From Candidatus Zixiibacteriota bacterium (GTDB lineage Bacteria; Zixibacteria; MSB-5A5; GN15; FEB-12): a stretch of DNA of 17,125 bases. The stretch is from the NCBI GenBank assembly GCA_003641415.1, contig QNAG01000027.1:1-17125 (forward strand), in the 5' to 3' direction. Below, piece by piece: positions 7,258-13,505 of the stretch. Position 1 is the stretch's first letter. Each line of letters begins with the position of its first letter. The translations under genes and the position numbers were made by a program. The notes under the pieces were generated by a model. It saw only the letters and a program-made list of their open reading frames with translations, ran no database searches and was not told the origin of the DNA.

Positions 7258-10200
7258 ATGACCCGAAAAGTAATTTTGGCGAGCCTTGGGACTATTCTAG
7301 TGTTCGCTGTAATGTTAATGGCCGCAACCGGGGACAGGCCAGAGGCCACCCGCATCAATGATGCAGGAATGGTGCAAGCGCCTTCATCGAAAGCAGCTTG
7401 TTCAATGACAAAAACAAACGGGATATATACATCCTACTTCAGCGGATTTGAGCCAGGTATGGGAAACTATACTTACTTCAACCCCGAAGTCGAGTGCGCC
7501 GTTGTCCCTGCTTACCCGTTTGAAATCACTGCTTTCAGCTTCACTCTCACTGATTTTGGTGGATGCACCTGGCCAGCTTTGGTTGACATCGTAGTGTACG
7601 ATGTTGCTGCCTCGGGTGATTCCTGTGACGGACCAGGAGCCGAGTTGTGCCGCCACTCTGTTGTCGCTGACCAAGCAAGTTTCATGGAACCAACTGTTGG
7701 GACGTTTGATTTCCCCCCTGGTGGTTGTTGTGTAGACGGCCCGTTCTTCATTGGTTTGGAGTATACGGGCGGTGCGGGAGGTTCAAATCCATCAATATGT
7801 TTTGATGACAACGCTGCTCCAGACACATGCGACAATTGGTTCCTATATCAAGGCACCTATTATGAATGGTATGATATTTGGACACAACCCGGCCCGGGAT
7901 ACCCTCTGTTCTGGGTTGATGGCGAGACCAACTCCGCTAATTGTGATCAACTATTCTGTGACTGGCAACCGGGCGATCCCTACAAACATCACTTCCCGCA
8001 AATGCCGGATGAAGAGGGCTGGGCAGTCAATGCCACGCAGCCGATGATTCTGGCCGAGGACTTCATGTGCATGGATTCTGGCTATATTAAGGACTTCCAT
8101 TTCTGGGGCGCATGGAAAGGTGGCCTTGAAGGCGTTATCTCATCTTTTGTACTCAGTATTCACGAAGATATCCCCGCCGAGCAGAACCCGAACGGCTATA
8201 GCAAGCCGGGTACTACTTTATGGGAACTTGAAGTTGATCAATTTGACTTCACACCAATTGATCCGCCTACCATGGAAGGCTGGTATGATCCCTCAACTGG
8301 AGAGATCATTCCGGATGATCATTATGCTTACTGGCAGTATAATATCTGTTTACAGGAGGCGGACTGGTTCTGGCAGGATTCCGGCACCATCTACTGGGTA
8401 AACATCTCAGCTATTGTTGATGATCCGACTTCCACCACATGGGGTTGGAAATCAACCCAAGATCATTGGAATGACGATGCTGTTTGGGCTGAATGGGGCG
8501 ATCTGAGTTGGGTTGATATTTGGGAACCCACCGATCCGATCATGAACAATTTCTGGATTGCGTTTGATCCTAGCGGTGCGATTATTCCCGCGCAGACCGG
8601 AGGGGTTGGCTACTACCCGCCAGGCGACGTCAATGGTTGGTGGCTGTACGCTCAACCCGATTGGGAATTCTGGAACATCTGGTTCTATGATCACCCGTTC
8701 ACATACGACCGTCAGAAGGAAGCCCATATCGAATTCGATATTTTCGAGCTCGAACCAGGCCTACCGAGTTGGATTACTCTTGTGGTCAACTATTCGACCG
8801 ATTTGTGGTCACTCGAGGGACAACCCCCTGGAGACAGTGTCCCGCCACTTCCAGGGATGCCACCGGAGCTTGAGCTGCTGTATATTGGCCGCGACACACT
8901 TTATGATGGACCTGTAAATCAAATTCCACCGCATTTCATAGCTGACTGGGAAATGAAAGACTACAACCCTGAATGGGTCTCAATTGATGTCTTTGGCTAC
9001 AACTTCATTATTCCTGAGCCAACAGGCATGATCTTCCACGACTGTATAGGCTCACTTGATCTGTCACTGGTTGTCACCGGCGGCGAGGAACAGATACTCG
9101 GCGCCTGTTGCTATGATGATGGGTCCGGTATAGGTTTGACCTGCTTAGAAACAACTCAGGATTCCTGTGAAACCTACTACGGCGGAATATACGAGGGCGA
9201 CGGTACACTCTGCCAAGGTATGGAGGCCTGTTGTCTGCTGGATGGCAGCTGTGTAATGGCTGATGCTTTTTGCTGCGTCAACGAACTTGGCGGCACTCCG
9301 CAGGGACCGGGTACATCCTGTACGGCTGTGGAAGCCTGCTGTATGGCGGATGGTTCCTGCCAAAACCTTGATCCGCTATGTTGCGTTGATCAGGGCGGCG
9401 TGCGTCAGGGTGTTGGTACTTCCTGTACAGGGACAGTGGCTTGCTGTTTCCCTGATGGTTCGTGTCTAAACCTCGACCCGTTATGTTGCGATGATCAGGG
9501 TGGCACGCTTTCACCAACTGGCGCTCCAGCTTGTCTGGGCGACATTAACCCGCCTAACGGTATTGACGATGCCTGTGAAGCACCTGAAATCCAAGGCGCT
9601 TGCTGTTTGGATGATGGCTCCTGCCAACTCCTTACGCAAACTGCTTGTGAAGCCATTGTTGGCGCAACTTATAATGGTAATTACACAAAGTGTGCCGGCG
9701 ATCACGATGGCAACGGTATTGATGATGCCTGTGAAGACGGCTGGCAACCTGGTGATGATCACAAGATGCACTTCCCGCAATTACCAAACGAAGCTGGCTG
9801 GGATGTCAATGCGACATATATGCCTTTGGGTGATGACTTTATGTGCATGGAAACCGGTTGGATAAAAGATATCCATTTCTGGGGTTCATGGAAACACGGC
9901 ATCACCTGTGAAATCACCGGCTTCATGCTGGCTATCTATAGTGATGCTCCAGCAGGGACAATTTTCCCATACAGCGCACCTGAAATTCCGCTTTGGGAAA
10001 CATATGTGGAACAGTTCGCTATCCGTCCTATCGATCCACTTACTCCTGAAGGTTGGTACGATCCAGCAAGTGGTGAGGTTATCCCCGAAGATCACATGCA
10101 GTATTATCAGTACGATGTCTACCTTTCTGAGGATATGTGGTTCCACCAGGATTCCGGGATTGTATACTGGTTGGTGATCTGGCCAATCATATCTGGGTCT

Positions 10201-10581
10201 GGAACTGGTGAATGCGAGTGGGGTTGGAAATCCTCACTTGAGCACTGGAACGATGACGCTGTGTGGTCCGAACATCCCTGGCCGGTACCTCTAGGTGGAC
10301 CTTGGTACGAGATGTATGAACCACCAGTATTTGTAGAGTCAATGGACTTGTCGTTTGTAATCACCGGCACCTGTTGCGAGATTCGCGGTGATGTTAATCA
10401 TGATGGGGGTATAGATGTGGCTGACCTGACCTATTTGGTAGCCTATCTCTTTACTGGTGGTCCACCACCACCATGTAAGGCTGAAGGTGATGTTAATGGA
10501 GATGGGGGTATAGATGTGGCTGACCTGACCTATTTGGTAGCCTATCTCTTTACTGGTGGTCCACCACCTCCACCGTGTTAA
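7258..10581 (+). CDS. Large secreted multidomain protein with duplicated Trp-rich domain, Cys-rich repeats and dockerin-type tail
   Basis: 1107 residues, function unknown; probably exported and surface-attached or assembled extracellularly. Residues 1-23 form a signal peptide (MTRK, then a hydrophobic core, then AATG). Residues about 45-225 are an acidic, aromatic beta-type region. A Trp-rich domain occurs twice: at about 235-430 (WQPGDPYKHHFPQMPDEEGW, HFWGAWKGG, EGWYDPSTGEIIPDDH, GWKSTQDHWNDDAVW) and at 828-1036 (WQPGDDHKMHFPQLPNEAGW, HFWGSWKHG, EGWYDPASGEVIPEDH, GWKSSLEHWNDDAVW). The first copy is extended by about 165 residues before its closing strand. Between the copies, residues 615-825 hold about five ACC..DGSC cysteine repeats and two NGIDDACE calcium-loop-like motifs. 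Residues 1039-1107 are a dockerin-type pair. No catalytic motif is visible. From memory the duplicated domain resembles an uncharacterised family common in Planctomycetes and Zixibacteria. Confidence 0.93.
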   Translation: MTRKVILASLGTILVFAVMLMAATGDRPEATRINDAGMVQAPSSKAACSMTKTNGIYTSYFSGFEPGMGNYTYFNPEVECAVVPAYPFEITAFSFTLTDFGGCTWPALVDIVVYDVAASGDSCDGPGAELCRHSVVADQASFMEPTVGTFDFPPGGCCVDGPFFIGLEYTGGAGGSNPSICFDDNAAPDTCDNWFLYQGTYYEWYDIWTQPGPGYPLFWVDGETNSANCDQLFCDWQPGDPYKHHFPQMPDEEGWAVNATQPMILAEDFMCMDSGYIKDFHFWGAWKGGLEGVISSFVLSIHEDIPAEQNPNGYSKPGTTLWELEVDQFDFTPIDPPTMEGWYDPSTGEIIPDDHYAYWQYNICLQEADWFWQDSGTIYWVNISAIVDDPTSTTWGWKSTQDHWNDDAVWAEWGDLSWVDIWEPTDPIMNNFWIAFDPSGAIIPAQTGGVGYYPPGDVNGWWLYAQPDWEFWNIWFYDHPFTYDRQKEAHIEFDIFELEPGLPSWITLVVNYSTDLWSLEGQPPGDSVPPLPGMPPELELLYIGRDTLYDGPVNQIPPHFIADWEMKDYNPEWVSIDVFGYNFIIPEPTGMIFHDCIGSLDLSLVVTGGEEQILGACCYDDGSGIGLTCLETTQDSCETYYGGIYEGDGTLCQGMEACCLLDGSCVMADAFCCVNELGGTPQGPGTSCTAVEACCMADGSCQNLDPLCCVDQGGVRQGVGTSCTGTVACCFPDGSCLNLDPLCCDDQGGTLSPTGAPACLGDINPPNGIDDACEAPEIQGACCLDDGSCQLLTQTACEAIVGATYNGNYTKCAGDHDGNGIDDACEDGWQPGDDHKMHFPQLPNEAGWDVNATYMPLGDDFMCMETGWIKDIHFWGSWKHGITCEITGFMLAIYSDAPAGTIFPYSAPEIPLWETYVEQFAIRPIDPLTPEGWYDPASGEVIPEDHMQYYQYDVYLSEDMWFHQDSGIVYWLVIWPIISGSGTGECEWGWKSSLEHWNDDAVWSEHPWPVPLGGPWYEMYEPPVFVESMDLSFVITGTCCEIRGDVNHDGGIDVADLTYLVAYLFTGGPPPPCKAEGDVNGDGGIDVADLTYLVAYLFTGGPPPPPC
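10387..10578 (+). repeat. Tandem 99-bp dockerin repeat with 68 identical bases
   Basis: Two copies of the dockerin coding unit start at 10387 and 10486, a 99-bp (33-codon) period. Bases 10402-10469 are identical to 10501-10568, a 68-bp perfect match that includes synonymous positions. The copies differ at the second motif position (NHDG against NGDG) and in proline count before the final cysteine (GGPPPPC against GGPPPPPC). The near-absence of synonymous change points to recent duplication or gene conversion. Confidence 0.95.
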
Positions 10582-10618
10582 AAGAATATATAGTTTCCAC
10601 CTGAAACTTGACGTTTAC

Positions 10619-10658
10619 AAGCGGCCGCTCTTTCTTAAGAAGAGTGGCCGCTTTGTTT
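10619..10658 (+). terminator. Intrinsic terminator after the large secreted protein
   Basis: AAGCGGCC at 10619-10626 pairs with GGCCGCTT at 10646-10653. The stem continues inward through CTCTT/AAGAG with G-U pairs to a small loop, and is followed by TTTGTTTC. It lies 38 bp after the stop at 10581 and before the real start of the next gene, so it should insulate the two. The stem is nearly symmetric but no minus-strand gene ends here. Confidence 0.85.
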
Positions 10659-10706
10659 CGTGACATTGTGGATGTAGCCCCGATACTTAAGCAGGAGTTG
10701 ATAACT

Positions 10707-11513
10707 ATGTATTGGACAATAATGTGTGTGGTTTGCCTCTTAATGAACCTGGCTCCTATCGGCAGCGCACAGATAAACGAACCGGAGGACCAGATGTCAA
10801 TCGGGCAGCAGTTTCATTCTGAGACCAGTTTTAGTGATCAGGGATACAAAGGGGAATCATCCTATAGGGGACGGCAGCTTCCCCTCTACAAGATTTACAA
10901 AGGGACTGTTACTGTTAGCCTAAGAAAACCCAGCAGTGGTAACAAGTCTGTCGAAGAAGCGATTGCACAGCGTTGTTCCGTGCGTCATTTTGCAGAAACA
11001 CCTGTCTCTCTTGAAGAACTCTCACAGCTTCTTCGGGCAGCCGCAGGAATCACACATGAAAGCAATGGGGTTTCTTTACGCGCAGTTCCATCCGGAGGTG
11101 CCTTGTACCCTTGCGAAGTGTATATCGTAGTTCAAAATGTTGACTCACTGACCAGTGGTCTTTACCATTTTCAAGTGTCGGATACAAGTATGGAGTTGCT
11201 TGATAATGGTGATTACGGTCATCAATTACACTTAGCATCGTTCAGACAAAATGCTGTCGGTTCACCACCTGTGACCATTATATTGACAGCCCGTTTTGAT
11301 CGTTCGACTCGGAAGTACGGTGATCGTGGATATCGCTACACTTATATTGAAGCTGGCGCTATAGCTGAGAACATCTGTTTGCAGGCAGTTTCCCTTGGAT
11401 TGGGGACAGTTTTTATAGGAGCCTTCAACGACGATGCACTCAATCAATTGTTAGGTATCGATGGTATTGAGGAATCGGCTCTGCTGATTCTGCCGATTGG
11501 AGTGTCACGTTAG
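10707..11513 (+). CDS. Exported SagB/ThcOx-type FMN-dependent nitroreductase-family oxidoreductase
   Basis: 268 residues from the ATG at 10707. This start is chosen because AGGAG (10693-10697) lies 9 bp upstream and a signal peptide follows at once (MYWTIMCVVCLLMNLAP, cleavage likely after IGSA). The longer frame from 10608 would begin before the terminator hairpin. Nitroreductase-fold motifs of the SagB subgroup are clear: AIAQRCSVRHFAETPVSLEELSQLL (family RRSVR.F), VPSGGALYPCEVYIV, SGLYHF, YIEAGAIAENICLQAVSLGLG and LLILPIGV. SagB enzymes use FMN to oxidise azolines to azoles in thiazole/oxazole-modified peptides, but many relatives have other roles. No cyclodehydratase or precursor peptide is nearby, and export is at odds with cytosolic peptide modification, so the substrate is unknown. 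Confidence 0.9.
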   Translation: MYWTIMCVVCLLMNLAPIGSAQINEPEDQMSIGQQFHSETSFSDQGYKGESSYRGRQLPLYKIYKGTVTVSLRKPSSGNKSVEEAIAQRCSVRHFAETPVSLEELSQLLRAAAGITHESNGVSLRAVPSGGALYPCEVYIVVQNVDSLTSGLYHFQVSDTSMELLDNGDYGHQLHLASFRQNAVGSPPVTIILTARFDRSTRKYGDRGYRYTYIEAGAIAENICLQAVSLGLGTVFIGAFNDDALNQLLGIDGIEESALLILPIGVSR

Positions 11514-11582
11514 CAAAGAGATGGCGGTGTAGACAGGAAGGCTGCCAATAAAATCTTGTGTATTTGAAGAGGATTGTTATAT

Positions 11583-11611
11583 TTGCCGATCATTAAGACA
11601 AGTGAAATAAT
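11583..11611 (+). promoter_or_regulatory. Likely tRNA promoter
   Basis: TTGCCG (11583-11588), a 17-bp spacer and AATAAT (11606-11611), ending 20 bp before the tRNA 5' end, a sensible spacing for a short leader. A perfect 6-bp inverted repeat, CAAGTG (11599-11604) and CACTTG (11613-11618), straddles the -10 box. Confidence 0.45.
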
Positions 11612-11631
11612 ACACTTGGAGAGACTCAAAA

Positions 11632-11704
<73 letters not shown>

Positions 11705-11981
11705 GTATTTCATTCGATATCTATATAGTTATTATTAACAAATGAAAAACTACGTCTTGTTCAACAGACATTAACACTACACAGTTCATTTTTATCTGCC
11801 ATGATTGGAATTAAAGACCCGCCATCTCTGGCGAGCCTATTTGTAATCATCGTAAATAATCAACTAATCGAGATATGTATCACTTAAAGGATCAGCAAGA
11901 ATCTCGTTCGTATACAGCGGTTATGTAGAAGGCCCCGGGCGGCATTCGAAAGAAGATACCCACATCCCAGGTCCACATTAC
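11705..11981. other. 277-bp non-coding stretch between the tRNA and the 31-residue gene
   Basis: AT-rich with no convincing ORF. It contains a small perfect hairpin (CGCCA/TGGCG at 11820-11833, 4-base loop) without a T-tract, and a GC-rich patch around 11932-11945 (GGCCCCGGGCGGC). I see no trace of integration downstream of the tRNA, that is, no repeated tRNA 3' end and no integrase. Confidence 0.5.
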
Positions 11982-12077
11982 TTATACCTTTTTCTTTTTA
12001 TGGCGGTTGGCGCGTCTACGCTTTTTCCGCTTGTGGGTCTTAATCTTCAGTCGTTTGCGTTTTTTACCGCTGGGCAT
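11982..12077 (-). CDS. 31-residue basic protein, COX24/mS38 (AURKAIP1)-like ribosomal protein
   Basis: A very short gene read by hand on the minus strand: ATG at 12077-12075, TAA at 11984-11982. The product begins MPSGKKRKRLKIKTHKRKK and ends in RRRANRHKKKKV. About 60 per cent of residues are Lys, Arg or His. GGAGG lies 5 bp before the ATG. The layout closely matches the tiny AURKAIP1/COX24-domain proteins annotated in Bacteroidetes and relatives, and resembles actinobacterial bS22 and mitochondrial mS38, which sit in the small ribosomal subunit. Assignment is from remembered family pattern. It starts 31 bp after the HU stop and probably shares its transcript. Confidence 0.8.
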   Translation of the reverse strand: MPSGKKRKRLKIKTHKRKKRRRANRHKKKKV

Positions 12078-12108
12078 CAAACCTCCGTTAGGTTGGAATG
12101 TTAGGGCC

Positions 12109-12393
12109 TTATATGGCCAATTTCGTAATCATGTTCTTAAACTCATTGGAAGGCTTAAAGACAGGGACCTTGCGATCAGGGACTGGGACAACTTCGCCAG
12201 TGCGAGGATTGCGCGCCTTGCGCGCTTTGCGCAGCTTAACTTTGAATGTCCCAAAACCACGAATCTCAATATTGTGTCCGCTTTCAAGTGACTTTTTCAC
12301 AGTATCAAGAAACGAGTCGATAACCACGGCCACGTCGGTTCTGGTAAGTCCAGTTTTCTCGGCCACTCTTTCGACCAAATCAGCCTTTGTCAC
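12109..12393 (-). CDS. HU-family histone-like DNA-binding protein
   Basis: 94 residues, the normal size of HU/IHF, a nucleoid protein that bends DNA as a dimer. It shows the N-terminal helices TKADLVERVAEKTGLTRTDV, the core IEIRGFGTFKVKLRKAR, the DNA-binding arm RKARNPRTGEVVPVPDRKVP and the tail FKPSNEFKNMI. The start is GTG at 12393, placed 5 bp after GGGAGGAT. An ATG 5 bp upstream is out of frame and opens only a two-codon frame (ATGTCGTGA) overlapping the GTG. HU and IHF subunits cannot be separated with certainty; NPRTGE fits HU. A perfect TATAAT sits about 35 bp upstream. Confidence 0.97.
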   Translation of the reverse strand: MTKADLVERVAEKTGLTRTDVAVVIDSFLDTVKKSLESGHNIEIRGFGTFKVKLRKARKARNPRTGEVVPVPDRKVPVFKPSNEFKNMITKLAI

Positions 12394-12428
12394 GACATCC
12401 TCCCTCTCAGGTTATATTCATTCTCTCT

Positions 12429-12434
12429 ATTATA
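12429..12434 (-). promoter_or_regulatory. Candidate -10 box for the HU / 31-residue operon
   Basis: A perfect TATAAT on the minus strand, about 35 bp upstream of the HU start. At 17 bp spacing the -35 position reads AGGAAT, a poor match, so this may depend on an activator or be fortuitous. Confidence 0.4.
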
Positions 12435-12509
12435 TACAATCTTCATCAGTCATTCCTGTTCTTAACCCGCAGCACGGGAATTCCTCATAGGCCAGTTAAG
12501 CCATTGTGG

Positions 12510-12614
12510 TTGGTAAAGATACATCAATTATGAGAAAAGGAAAGGAAAAAGTTAATGTCAACAATTTTTCTTTTAAACTTCCCAAACCACCCTATTGGTA
12601 AAGATACATCAATT
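12510..12614. repeat. 20-bp direct repeat at the 3' end of sppA
   Basis: TTGGTAAAGATACATCAATT occurs at 12510-12529 and again at 12595-12614, 85 bp apart. The second copy encodes the final residues of SppA just before its stop; the first lies downstream of the stop in non-coding DNA. The sequence between shows no further similarity that I can see. Confidence 0.9.
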
Positions 12615-13500
12615 GTGGGCCTGTCTGGTTACCTCTGAGAGAGGAACCAACCGATTCAAAAAAACTTCCAAGAAGGTCGAAAAGACCTACATTCTTTTTC
12701 GGACGAGGACGAACAATTTTCGGCTTCCCTTCAATATCAGCCAGATCCCCAGCTAGATCTACTGCTTCCTTAAGACCACCAAGAGTGTCCACCAATCCTA
12801 AATTGAATGCTTGCAAACCAGTAAAAACTGATCCATCTGCCAGAGAATATATTTCCTCGACTTCTTTGCCTCTCCCCTTAGCCACAACTCCAACAAACTG
12901 CTCATAAGAATCCATCACCACCGAACGAAGCATCAACTCTTCCTTTTTTGTCATACTTCGAGAGTAGCTGCCGACACCTTTTAGCTCTCCAGACTGGACC
13001 GTCTCAGTACCTATCCCTATCTTATCCATAAGCCCTTCAGCTGTATGAAATTGTATAATAACGCCGATTGAGCCAGTCAAGGTTCCAGGATTGGCAATTA
13101 TCCTATCAGCAGCACATGCTATATAATATCCTCCTGATGCAGCCACTGAAGCCATTGCTGCAACAACTGGCTTTCCCTCACGGGCTCGCAGGACAGCATC
13201 ATATATTTCCTGAGATATTGCAGTTCCACCACCACCAGAATTAATGTGAACCACAATTGCTTTTATCGCTTTGTTTTCAGCCCATTTATCGAGTTGGTTG
13301 ATCACCGGTCGGCCGGTCTCTTCACTTATTACTCCATATATCTCGACGACACCGATATTCCCTCCAAAACCAGCGAATTCAAGATCACCACCTTCCGACA
13401 TGATTCCTATGAACATCATACCAAATAATAACAGTCCACACAGAAAAAAGATTCCGATTGCAACTGCAATAATTATTTCTCGTTTTTGTGCCACAAGCAA
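12592..13500 (-). CDS. sppA: Signal peptide peptidase SppA, membrane-anchored short form
   Basis: Serine protease of the S49 family that degrades cleaved signal peptides; active site outside the cytoplasmic membrane. 302 residues, typical of the short single-domain SppA. It has one transmembrane helix (residues 9-33), the ClpP-like core VVEIYGVI, VVHINSGGGGTAISQEIYDAV, the nucleophile in SVAASGGYYIACAADRI (Ser122), IIANPGTLTGSIGVI, and the catalytic lysine in SGELKGVGSYSRSM (Lys174), forming the Ser/Lys dyad. The frame opens with TTG at 13500; GTG at 13494 is an equally plausible start, with a weak ribosome site in both cases. It begins 5 bp after the upstream transglycosylase stop, so the two are co-transcribed. 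The C-terminus carries the duplicated 20-bp sequence. Confidence 0.95.
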   Translation of the reverse strand: MLVAQKREIIIAVAIGIFFLCGLLLFGMMFIGIMSEGGDLEFAGFGGNIGVVEIYGVISEETGRPVINQLDKWAENKAIKAIVVHINSGGGGTAISQEIYDAVLRAREGKPVVAAMASVAASGGYYIACAADRIIANPGTLTGSIGVIIQFHTAEGLMDKIGIGTETVQSGELKGVGSYSRSMTKKEELMLRSVVMDSYEQFVGVVAKGRGKEVEEIYSLADGSVFTGLQAFNLGLVDTLGGLKEAVDLAGDLADIEGKPKIVRPRPKKNVGLFDLLGSFFESVGSSLRGNQTGPQLMYLYQ

Positions 13501-13505
13501 ACCCG

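Noticed and set aside
7258..10581. Cellulosomal enzyme, suggested by the dockerin tail
   Set aside because: No glycoside hydrolase, esterase or carbohydrate-binding signature is visible, and such tails are used broadly on secreted proteins in this kind of genome.
10608..10706. Longer start for the SagB-type gene at 10608
   Set aside because: It would begin before the terminator hairpin and bury the signal peptide. The ATG at 10707 has a good ribosome site and directly precedes the hydrophobic signal.
11705..11981. Integration site downstream of tRNA-Thr
   Set aside because: No duplicated tRNA 3' end, integrase or phage gene was found to the right of the tRNA.
12391..12398. Two-codon frame ATGTCGTGA overlapping the HU GTG start
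   Set aside because: The ATG directly abuts the Shine-Dalgarno sequence and is too close to be used. It is more likely a by-product of the ribosome site than a regulatory mini-ORF.
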